Source of the DNA: Microbacterium sp. Nx66
GTDB taxonomy: Bacteria; Actinomycetota; Actinomycetes; Actinomycetales; Microbacteriaceae
Reading direction: 5' to 3'
Assembly: GCF_904066215.1 (NCBI RefSeq)
Contig: NZ_LR880474.1
Span: forward strand, 2,542,001-2,606,000
DNA: 64,000 nt
How positions within the stretch are numbered: position 1 is the first letter of the stretch; the number at the start of each line of letters is the position of its first letter. The notes under the pieces are model-generated. The model did not search any database. It was not told the DNA's origin and saw only the letters and a program-made list of their open reading frames with translations. The position numbers were made by a program, and so were the translations under genes. Shown one piece after another: positions 16,294 to 23,881 of the stretch.

Positions 16294-18486
16294 ATGTGGG
16301 CGGTGCGGAAGATGTCAGGCTGGGCGCGTGCTATGAATGAAGCGGATTGGGAGGCGCAAATGGGATTGCAAGAGGTTCGTAGCCGGTTCTTCGGGTATTT
16401 TCCGGCCGCCGAAAGCCTGGACTCGTCACTTCGGACCGCGAGCAACCCGAACCCGATGTTCTTCATGGCGTCGGTCGCAAAGGAAATCGACCTCAAGGGG
16501 TCCGGGCTCGCGTTGCTACGCCTCGGGGAAGACCTTGAGCGTCGCTTCGGGATCAACGGGGAGGTAGCCGCGTATTTTACCCCCTGGCGAGATTTTCAAC
16601 GACGGTCGTTCAATGCGATGACGCTTCGCACAAGTGATCTGATTCGATCGCTGCAGGACCAGATCATGCAGTCGGAGCGCTTCACGCCGTCCCGTCGTGT
16701 CGCCCTCCTCATCTCTACGGACCCTAACGTTCAGACCAAGCTCGACGAATGGCAGAGCGACTCATACAGTGAGCTCACCATCGTCGCCATCGATCCGTTG
16801 CGGCACACCGGTCCGGATCTAGTGGCGGAGATTACGAAGAACCTTCGAGACCGGCTCGGTGAACGAGACCTGTACCGCACCCAGAACCCCGTGAGCGGCG
16901 TCGACTTCTTCGGCCGAGCGGGTCTCATGCGTAACCTCAGCGCGGCCATCGATGGTGATCAAAATATCGCGATCCTTGGTCTCAGGCGGTCCGGGAAAAC
17001 ATCGGTGCTGCGCGAGTTGAGAAGGGTCCTACTACCGCGGCGGGTGGTCATGCCGATCGCGGACTTTCAGATGCTCGAAGAGCACTCCGCAGAGGAGCTC
17101 GCCAGTTCGATCGCGGCGAGCTTGAACGAGGAACTCAAGGTCGTGAAGGCGAAAGGCATCGATGTCTGGATCGGGAACGAGTCCGATCAGTCGGTCGAAG
17201 ATCTGACCCCTTCGGCACTCTCCGATCGGATCAAACGCGTCGCTTCGCGTAACCCAGGTGTACGCATCGTGGTCGCGGTCGACGAGGTCGAGAGCGCTGC
17301 GGCGATCGCGCGCGAGAATCCGATGGCCATCAAAGTCTTGCTGGGCGCCTTACGATCTGCGGCGCAGGCTCGCGAGAATGTATCCCTGGTGTTCAGTGGT
17401 GTTGCGAATCGCATGTTCAGGAGCAGTTCTCTCGGGGATCGCGGGGAGGTTGACAATCCGATGTTCAACCAGGTCTCCAGTGTCTACCTCACTCCGTTTG
17501 AACTCGAGGAAACAACTTCGCTCCTTCGCGATCTCGGGCGCCCGATGCTCCTGGACTGGCAGCCGGACGCTATCGCCGAGGTACAACGCCTAACTGGCGG
17601 CTTCCCTTACTTCGTTCGCGACCTGGCATCCGCGGTTCGTAAGAGCGTTCGGGCAGAGGTGATTGAAGATTCCGCTGACGCTGTCAAAATCAACGCTGAC
17701 CATGTGAGCGTGAGCGCGCCGGAATGGGCCATGGTCGCGGGCGAGGCTTGGAACGGGATAGTTTCGGCGCTCGGAATCCACTACCCATCGGCGGCATCCC
17801 TGCTCGATTCATCGATAACTGAGGCCGAGCTGAATGAGTGGATTGCGGGCGACGCAGAGGCGGAGCAAGCCGCTGAAGATCTAGTTGCGTTGAAGCTACT
17901 GCAGCGCGATGCAAAGGGCATTCTCTACAGCCCAACACTCGCTGCACTCCAATCGCTGTCGCGTCCGTCGATGAGATCTGCAGACCCAGTCGGAGGTGTG
18001 GACCGCGCGTCGACTGTGGACGAGCTCGTACGCCAAGGTGAATCTCATCACCTCGAGTTCAAGGAAACCAGTCGGATCAACCTACGGTCGGGAGCGAAAG
18101 ACACCGCAATCGAGTCAGCAGTGGTGAAAACCGTCGCTGCGTTCCTCAATTCCGATGGCGGTGAGCTGTTGATCGGCGTCGCGGATGATGGATCCGCGAA
18201 GGGCCTCGACCCCGATCTTGTCTTGTTCAAAGACAGTGTGGATCGATTCGAGCGCTGGATCCGTGGGGACCTGCTCGCTAAGCGCATCGACCAGCACTTG
18301 GTCACGGATCATGTGGCGACAGAGTTCGTAAGATTCCGAGGGAAGCTCATTCTCAAGGTCTCTGTGAGCCGGGGCGCGACGCCCGCTTGGGTGGACGACA
18401 AGACACTCTATCGCCGCCAAGGCAATCAGACGATCGAGCTTGTCAGCGGTAGGGATGTGCAGCAGTTCCTGGCGCAACGTTCGTAG
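16294..18486 (+). CDS. AAA ATPase fused to Schlafen-type AlbA_2 domain, candidate defence protein
   Basis: About 730 aa. Residues ~1-200 are an N-terminal domain of unknown type. Residues ~205-500 are a STAND/AAA-like ATPase: FFGRAGLMRNL, P-loop LGLRRSGKTSVLREL, Walker B RIVVAVDEVE and the ArsR-type segment TGGFPYFVRDL. Residues ~580-700 are an AlbA_2/Schlafen domain (HHLEFKETSRIN, FLNSDGGELLIGVADDG). Start 16294 is chosen for GAAGG 8 nt upstream; 16312 and 16333 are alternatives. Schlafen/AlbA_2 domains coupled to ATPases or helicases occur in transcription control and phage defence. Antiviral function is inference. Confidence 0.8.
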   Translation: MWAVRKMSGWARAMNEADWEAQMGLQEVRSRFFGYFPAAESLDSSLRTASNPNPMFFMASVAKEIDLKGSGLALLRLGEDLERRFGINGEVAAYFTPWRDFQRRSFNAMTLRTSDLIRSLQDQIMQSERFTPSRRVALLISTDPNVQTKLDEWQSDSYSELTIVAIDPLRHTGPDLVAEITKNLRDRLGERDLYRTQNPVSGVDFFGRAGLMRNLSAAIDGDQNIAILGLRRSGKTSVLRELRRVLLPRRVVMPIADFQMLEEHSAEELASSIAASLNEELKVVKAKGIDVWIGNESDQSVEDLTPSALSDRIKRVASRNPGVRIVVAVDEVESAAAIARENPMAIKVLLGALRSAAQARENVSLVFSGVANRMFRSSSLGDRGEVDNPMFNQVSSVYLTPFELEETTSLLRDLGRPMLLDWQPDAIAEVQRLTGGFPYFVRDLASAVRKSVRAEVIEDSADAVKINADHVSVSAPEWAMVAGEAWNGIVSALGIHYPSAASLLDSSITEAELNEWIAGDAEAEQAAEDLVALKLLQRDAKGILYSPTLAALQSLSRPSMRSADPVGGVDRASTVDELVRQGESHHLEFKETSRINLRSGAKDTAIESAVVKTVAAFLNSDGGELLIGVADDGSAKGLDPDLVLFKDSVDRFERWIRGDLLAKRIDQHLVTDHVATEFVRFRGKLILKVSVSRGATPAWVDDKTLYRRQGNQTIELVSGRDVQQFLAQRS

Positions 18487-18506
18487 GCGATCCGGGTGTC
18501 TTCGTA

Positions 18507-18992
18507 GTGCCGCCTCGCAGCCTCACCGGCGCTGTTTGTGACCCGAGTACCCCGAAGAACCAACCGCGGTGCTCGACCCAGGCCGTACGGATTAATGGAA
18601 CGAGGTTCGATCTACCGGAGGACCTCCAGCTCGACTGTCACAAGCGTCTAGTGGACGACAAGGGGCACGCAAGAAGGACTGCTACAGGCAGTTACGGACG
18701 CGTGCGGTCGGGCGAACCGGCGCCAACGATGACAACGCGGTGCACAACTCCTGCCTGCGGTGCGTTCATCCATCCGGTACAAGACAGAGGTATCAGCTTG
18801 CGCGAAGCCGCAGCGTTTCAGACGTTTCCCGCTACATACACGTGGTTGGGCAGTTACGGCTCGGTAGAGCGTCAGATAGGCAACGCAGTTCCTGTTTGGA
18901 TGGCTGAATCCCTCGGCCGGTCTGTTCTGGATCTCCTGAACGGCAACATTCGGCCTCAGTCACCGGCGATCGACGCGCGCCTAGCGTCGTGA
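18507..18992 (+). pseudogene. C5-cytosine DNA methyltransferase, C-terminal fragment
   Basis: From about 18588 the frame matches the end of a Dcm-type enzyme: part of the target-recognition region (LPEDLQLDCHKR), then PAPTMTTRC, motif IX around DRGISLREAAAFQTFP and motif X RQIGNAVPVWMAESLG. Motifs I-VIII, including the catalytic PCQ loop and the SAM site, are absent. The first ~27 codons look unrelated. It starts 20 bp after the AAA-Schlafen stop, so it is probably the debris of a modification gene. Confidence 0.75.
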
Positions 18993-19048
18993 ACACTTCT
19001 CGCTCCTGAGCCCTGATGAGTTGCTGCTGTCGGCGCGTCGAACAGCGC

Positions 19049-19075
19049 CGATAGTCCGGATAGGTGGTCTTATCG
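19049..19075 (+). repeat. 27-bp dyad, copy 1
   Basis: CGATAGTCCGGATA followed by GGTGGTC and TTATCG. The ends CGATA/TATCG are inverted. The first 14 bp, the TG two bases further on and the terminal TTATCG are identical and equally spaced in the copy at 20549. It lies in the 354-bp gap 18993-19346, in which I see no convincing gene. Confidence 0.6.
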
Positions 19076-19346
19076 TCGGTCAATAGCCCCACAAGGAGAA
19101 GTGGGATGTGGCTGAGCAAAGGCCAGGGCGTTCGCACTGCTGTCCGAGTTCCTGGTGCGACCCGCCGATTGGACTGTGACGATCTCGAGCGCTGGTCGGG
19201 CTGGGCGTCCAGAGCGCTTCGGTGCGTGAACGGCAACCAGCTGATGCGTTGTTCACGTGGCGCTTGTTGATTGAGCGCCCGCAACTAGAGTGAGTCCGGG
19301 ACCCGCTCGGCGCCAGGCGCGAAGCTTCGCGGCCCTGAGGAGAACA

Positions 19347-19568
19347 ATGGATAAGTATCGGAATCCGCTCACTCCGGTCGAAGTACAACGAGCTCTTGCC
19401 ATGATCGACAAGGCACATCAGCTCGAAGGACAGCAACTGGACGAGGAGACGCTGGATCGCGTACGACGGATACTCGCCCAAGAGATAAGCCCAGAGGAGG
19501 CGCGCGTCGAACTCGAAGAGGCGCTTGAGGCGATCGTCGAAAGCGAGAGGACCGAGGGCGGCGGCTAG
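19347..19568 (+). CDS. VbhA-like orphan antitoxin
   Basis: 73 aa with a clear GAGGAG ribosome site. It resembles the antitoxin_VbhA family that inhibits Fic AMP-transferase toxins. The helix ALAMIDKAHQLEGQQLD carries the inhibitory Glu-Gly, with Ala where Ser/Thr is usual, and is followed by RRILAQEISPEEARVELEEA. No Fic gene is adjacent, so the partner is missing or elsewhere. It ends at a palindromic stop shared with the convergent gene. Confidence 0.55.
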   Translation: MDKYRNPLTPVEVQRALAMIDKAHQLEGQQLDEETLDRVRRILAQEISPEEARVELEEALEAIVESERTEGGG

Positions 19569-19942
19569 CCGCCGAACGAGTCGTCCATGAGAGCTTGCAC
19601 GGCGTCCCGTACTTGCCTGAATCGACCCTCTCGGATTGCCGTGACCGCCGTGTCCTCGTTGAGCCACGGGTTGGCACCGACGAACCAAAGCCGCGCGACG
19701 TCATCGCCCTCGATTGCCGACACTCTTCGCCAGGTCTCCTGTGCACACTCAAGACGCAGGCTCGCTTCCCCGTCGGGCTCGGGACCTTCTTGTCGCGCCC
19801 ACCCGATCGCGGCTCGTGTGTCCTTCGAGCCGGCCAGCGTAGACACGAGGGTAGGGCCGAGAACATCGTTTAGGTGCCGGGCGATTTGTACGGTGCGAGA
19901 GGCGGTGATGAGAATAGTCCTTCCCCGAGAGCTTGATGTCAA
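19565..19942 (-). CDS. MbcA/ParS/Xre-type antitoxin-like protein
   Basis: 125 aa as read from a TTG at 19942; a later start is possible. The C-terminal half (ARLWFVGANPWLNEDTAV, AIREGRFRQVRDAVQAL) resembles the toxin-binding domain of MbcA/Xre antitoxins paired with RES toxins. No RES toxin is adjacent. The gene is convergent with the VbhA-like gene, overlapping 4 bp. Its start lies just left of the 39-bp repeat array. Confidence 0.5.
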   Translation of the reverse strand: MTSSSRGRTILITASRTVQIARHLNDVLGPTLVSTLAGSKDTRAAIGWARQEGPEPDGEASLRLECAQETWRRVSAIEGDDVARLWFVGANPWLNEDTAVTAIREGRFRQVRDAVQALMDDSFGG

Positions 19943-20010
19943 TGATCGTGGCGTGGCAGCTGCAGATCAACCCCGACCTTGCTCTCAGTAAAATCAACGA
20001 GCACGCCGAT

Positions 20011-20200
20011 GAAAGCCCTTCACGTAAGCCTTCCAGGCACGCCTCGAACGAAAGCCTTTCACATAAGCCTTCCAGGCACGCCTCGAACGAAAGCCTTTCA
20101 CGTAAGCCTTCCAGGCACGCCTCAAACGAAAGCCTTTCACATAAGCCTTCCAGGCACGCCTCAAACGAAAGCCTTTCACGTAAGCCTTCCAGGCACGCCT
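20011..20200. repeat. 39-bp tandem repeat array (4.9 copies)
   Basis: Copies begin at 20011, 20050, 20089, 20128 and 20167; the last is cut short. Each unit is GAAAGCCTTTCACRTAAGCC followed by TTCCAGGCACGCCTCRAAC. GTAAG and ATAAG alternate from copy to copy, and CTCGAAC changes to CTCAAAC halfway, so the array probably grew by duplicating a 78-bp pair. Each unit opens with a small palindrome, GAAAG-C-CTTTC. There are no unique spacers and no cas genes. The period of 39 makes frames open in several registers, but I see no real gene. Confidence 0.85.
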
Positions 20201-20230
20201 AACTTACGAGAGTCTTTCTCGTAAGTTAGG
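20198..20230. repeat. Perfect 14-bp inverted repeat at array end
   Basis: CCTAACTTACGAGA (20198-20211) pairs perfectly with TCTCGTAAGTTAGG (20217-20230) across a 5-nt loop. It begins exactly where the fifth 39-bp unit loses its sequence. Confidence 0.85.
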
Positions 20231-20706
20231 CACGAAAGCCCTTCTTAAAGGCCTGGAACGAAGGCCTTTCTTAGAGCCTCGCAGTCCACGACCCGCCCGC
20301 ATGCCCCAGGCGAAGCCGCTCGCAGATGAAAGCCTTTCATGCTCCTACAACCCGCGTCGCCCCACCTGGCTGGCATGAGAGTCGTTGCTAGAGCCGGGTG
20401 GCGCTTGGCCGTGCCCGGCCCGACTCGCGACGGGAACTTCCATCGCATGGAACGAAAGCCTTTCAGTCGCTCCAGCGAAGACTGCCTCCTGGCGGGCGTG
20501 TTCAGGGAATCGCAGGACCTAACGGGAGTCGCCGTCGGAGTCGACACGCGATAGTCCGGATAACTGAAGTTATCGGGGCCTATGAGGCAAGACCTTGAAG
20601 TGAGACGAGGGCCGAGCCATCGAGGGCACAGAAGCCGTCTCTTGGAGTGATGACGCGGGGCGGCGCCGTCGCGGCGCAGGGCCTTTCCAGGGCGGAGGAC
20701 GCCGCT
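20231..20706. other. Non-coding stretch rich in related palindromes
   Basis: The array motif continues as scattered single sites. AAAGGCCT/AGGCCTTT is at 20247-20269, the palindrome ATGAAAG-C-CTTTCAT at 20326-20340, and GAAAGCCTTTC at 20454-20464. The second 27-bp dyad follows at 20549. No open frame here has convincing codon use or a ribosome site. Confidence 0.6.
20549..20575 (+). repeat. 27-bp dyad, copy 2
   Basis: CGATAGTCCGGATA then ACTGAAG and TTATCG. The inner part GATAAC-TGAA-GTTATC is a perfect palindrome. Same orientation as the copy at 19049, 1.5 kb apart. A related half copy is at 36752. Confidence 0.6.
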
Positions 20707-21975
20707 CTATAGACCGATTATTCGTGCCTTCATCGCCGTCGCCTGTTCCGCCGTGATTGCGCCTGAACGTTCTAGGGCCACAATGCGCTCAATCTGACTG
20801 GTGAGGTCGGCATCGTCGCTCAGCGATGGCGTCACCGGGGGCGACGAAGAGATCTGCGACGAGCGAGCGTCTCGCTCCATCCCGTCCGCGATCGCATTGA
20901 TCCGCTGAGCGATCGATCGAGCAGATCCAACGCTCTGGACCGGGATGCTCATTGAGAAAGTCCAATCGCGCGAGCCGACGTGGAACTCGGCTTGTCGAGT
21001 GTCCGTCTTCTCCTTCTTCCCGAACGCCAACGCGGGAAGGAGGGCGGTGCCCGGGAGCACCGACCCGATGAGACCTGCTGTCATCGATGGGCGCGACGTG
21101 ACCTGGACCTGCCCGTCGAGGAACACCTGCGCCTGCGTGAACGCGTCGATCGGGCGCGCCTCCGCACCCCGATGAACGCGGTCATCGAACACCGTCAGAT
21201 TCGGGGAGAAGTTCGCGGAGACGACGATCCCGACCACTGTGGGGACGTGTGCTCCCAGCGATCGGCGCAGTTTGTCGAGCTCACTAGTCGCCAACTCGAC
21301 GCCACCCTTGATCTTCTGGGCTTTGGACCACACCAATAGCGCATGCGACATCGCGACTTCTGCGGAGTGATCGCCGCTCTTAATGACTGTTCCGATCGCT
21401 TCTACCTTGCGAGACAGTGCCCTTCGGAATACGTCCTCTACGGCTGCCGTCTTTTCGGCGCGCGTCACTTTGCCTGTCGAGAGGGTCCGGCCGGTGGCTG
21501 TCTCGAACTCCCGCGCGAGGCGTTCTACAACGAGGGGGGATTGGGCAGTCAACTTGGAGGGCACACCGATTAGCATCGCTTTGCGACCCTCGCGGATGCG
21601 GATTCCGGTGGTCATGACTTCGAGCGTCGAGATGTCATCCCACGGCACAACCCGCGGCTTATCGCCGACGAGCCCGCGGCCAAGCCATGTGGTCCCCTCG
21701 AGGTGTATACCCTCGGGTCGAATATCGATGATTACGCCGGATGCGGCGAACGGGAAGAGTTCGGCCTCTGGTTGAGGTTGCGGTTCTACGAGCGCCTCCA
21801 TCGACTGCGTAGTTGCCGTTGCCGTTGTTGTCGTCGTCGTCGGCTGGTGGATGGGACCTGTGTCGATTTTGTCTGGAGATGCGACCTGTCGGTGCTGATC
21901 AAGCCACTGCGTGCCGTCCCAGTACGTTTCCCACGCTGGCCCATTCGCATACCAGCCCGCTGCAGCTCCACCCAC
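20707..21975 (-). CDS. DUF2510 / SHOCT-domain protein
   Basis: 422 aa from a GTG. It opens with a DUF2510 motif (AGWYANGPAWETYWDGTQWL), then a Thr-rich linker. Residues ~75-360 form a middle region with a PH-like start (GVIIDIRPEGIHLEG), and a C-terminal SHOCT-like helix pair ends the protein (VALERSGAITAEQATAMKAR). Cytoplasmic or membrane-associated; function unknown. Its 5' side abuts the IS3 remnant, so upstream signals may have been lost. Confidence 0.7.
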   Translation of the reverse strand: MGGAAAGWYANGPAWETYWDGTQWLDQHRQVASPDKIDTGPIHQPTTTTTTATATTQSMEALVEPQPQPEAELFPFAASGVIIDIRPEGIHLEGTTWLGRGLVGDKPRVVPWDDISTLEVMTTGIRIREGRKAMLIGVPSKLTAQSPLVVERLAREFETATGRTLSTGKVTRAEKTAAVEDVFRRALSRKVEAIGTVIKSGDHSAEVAMSHALLVWSKAQKIKGGVELATSELDKLRRSLGAHVPTVVGIVVSANFSPNLTVFDDRVHRGAEARPIDAFTQAQVFLDGQVQVTSRPSMTAGLIGSVLPGTALLPALAFGKKEKTDTRQAEFHVGSRDWTFSMSIPVQSVGSARSIAQRINAIADGMERDARSSQISSSPPVTPSLSDDADLTSQIERIVALERSGAITAEQATAMKARIIGL

Positions 21976-22024
21976 GATGCTCCCCTTCGAGACCGCCCCA
22001 GTGACGGCATCCCACAGCGAGAAC

Positions 22025-23080
22025 TTACTACTTCAGCGGTCGCCTGCGCTCAAGATGGCCACCCGGATTGTCGTGTGAAAGAGGGTCGTCGACCGATCTG
22101 GAACAGCAGACAGATAGAGACCCAGTGGCGCGAGGTTGCGGATGGACGGCAGATGGGCACTGTCCAACTCGCCGCTGATGGTGTTCCCGTCGCGGTGGCC
22201 TGCCGGTTCCTGAACGTCTCGACGTCCGGCTACTACGAGTGGGCATCTCGTCCACCATCGCCACGAGCGATCGCGGACGAGGCGCTCACGTTGACGATCC
22301 GAAAGGTTCACCGTGACTCCCGAGGCACCTATGGTGCTCCGCGGGTGCTGGCCGAACTGCGGCTCGGGCTCGGCGTTCACGTCGGCAAGAAACGAGTCGC
22401 CCGGCTCATGCGCCTCGACGGCCTCACCGGCGTCTCCCACCGTCGCAAACGCCGCGGGTGGAAGCCGGACACTGCGACGCACGAGGACCTCGTGAAGCGA
22501 CAGTTCCGCGCGTCCGAGCCGAACAGGCTCTGGTTCTGTGACATCACGCAGCATCGCGCGAAAGACGGGTGGGTCTACTGCGCCGCCGTCATCGACGCGT
22601 TCTCACGTCGTATCGTCGGCTGGTCGATCTCAGACCGGATCACCGCCGAGATCGTCGTCGACGCGCTCGAGATGGCCCGCTGGCGACGCCGCCCCGAGCC
22701 TGGAACCGTGGTCCATGCGGATCGAGGAGCGCAATACACCTCCTGGCTCTTCGGCCACCGGCTCAGGCAAGCCGGCCTGCTCGGCTCGATGGGCCGCGTC
22801 GCCTCCAGCGTCGATAACGCGCTCATCGAGTCGTTCTGGTCGAGCATGCAACGCGAACTTCTCGACCGATCGAGCTGGACCTCGAAAACGGAACTGTCGT
22901 CAGCGATGTTCGAGTGGATCGAGGGCTTCTACAACCCGACCCGTCGGCACACCGCTCTCGGCAACCTCAGCCCCGTGGAGTTCGAGAGACTTCACATCCC
23001 CGCCGCAACCGCGGCATGATCAACACAAAGAAACCGTCCGGGAAACCGGGTCAGGCTCCGGATGGTTGCGCAGGCGCCGG
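22025..23080 (+). mobile_element. IS3-family element, 5'-truncated
   Basis: A complete orfB, but only ~175 bp between the DUF2510 gene and orfB, with no room for orfA and no HTH sequence. The left terminal repeat was not found. The right end probably lies in the ~60 bp after orfB. Boundaries are approximate. Confidence 0.6.
22152..23019 (+). CDS. IS3-family transposase OrfB
   Basis: About 288 aa DDE transposase. The HTH_21 part is YGAPRVLAELRLGLGVHVGK with RVARLMRLDGLTGVS. The rve core has the first Asp in RLWFCDITQH, the second in VVHADRGAQYTS and the Glu in SVDNALIESFWSSMQREL. The ATG at 22152 is used. The frame is open further upstream, as expected for an orfAB frameshift product, but orfA itself is gone. 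Confidence 0.9.
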
Positions 23081-23223
23081 ACGTTACGCGTCGTAGGCTC
23101 GTCGAAAGCGATCTTCCGCCCGACTACGCGCGCGAGCCTCGAACATCCCGCATGAACTGGATCGCCCGAGAGAGCTGCATGCCGCCGTTGCGGGCCCGCC
23201 TGCGCGCATCCGACGGGTGACGC

Positions 23224-23862
23224 TCAGGCCACGATGTCCGGGTTCGACGCGATGAGCGCGGCCTGCTCGGTCCATGACAGGCCGACGATGCTGAGCACGA
23301 CTCGGGCGATGACCGACGGGTTGCTTCCTGTTAGGCGAGTCTGGCGCAATGTGGCGCGGGCTGTCTCTTCGATCAGGATGGCGAGGACTTCGGGCGAAAC
23401 GTCTCGTCGGAAAGCCCCCGCTGCTATGCCGGCATCGGTGAGTTCGCGGACACGTCGTCGAAGAGGCGCGAGTGAACGGACTGTCTCCGAGACATGGGCT
23501 TCGCTGAGGGCGATGTTGGCGGCGGCGCGTACTGCGGAGGCTTCGCGCCAGAGACCTGCGGCGAGGCGGGCCAGAGCGACGCGCGGGTCGATGTCGTCGA
23601 TGATCTCGGCGATTGTATTGAACCGCTCAGCGCCGAGCGCGATGACCTCTCTCAGCAGAGTCTCACGGTCGGCGAAGTGGCCGTAGAGGGCACGTCGTGA
23701 CAGGCCAGCTGCTTGCGCGATGGTGTCGAGGGAGGCCTGGGGATTCTCGGCGAGCACGATCTGCGCTGCGTGGAGGAGTGCTTTGTGGTTGGTTGTGGCG
23801 TCACTTCTGCGCTCGCGTGCAGGAACCGAGTCCGGCCAGGCCATGGACTCTCGTGTAGACAT
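23224..23862 (-). CDS. TetR-family regulator (YhgE/Pip operon)
   Basis: 212 aa. The N-terminal HTH is around TIAQAAGLSRRALYGHFADRE. The C-terminal ligand domain is all-helical. Start 23862 (MSTRESMAW) has GAGAGG 6 nt upstream, preferred over the longer frame. It follows the second YhgE/Pip gene by 19 bp on the same strand, so it probably regulates the export genes it is transcribed with. Confidence 0.88.
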   Translation of the reverse strand: MSTRESMAWPDSVPARERRSDATTNHKALLHAAQIVLAENPQASLDTIAQAAGLSRRALYGHFADRETLLREVIALGAERFNTIAEIIDDIDPRVALARLAAGLWREASAVRAAANIALSEAHVSETVRSLAPLRRRVRELTDAGIAAGAFRRDVSPEVLAILIEETARATLRQTRLTGSNPSVIARVVLSIVGLSWTEQAALIASNPDIVA

Positions 23863-23881
23863 GATCACCTCTCGCGGACGC

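Noticed and set aside
19064..19270. Small plus-strand frame starting MVLSSVNSPTRRS
   Set aside because: No ribosome site, overlaps the dyad at 19049-19075, composition like random high-GC frames.
20011..20200. 39-bp repeats as a CRISPR array
   Set aside because: Units are contiguous with no unique spacers between them, and no cas genes are in the window.
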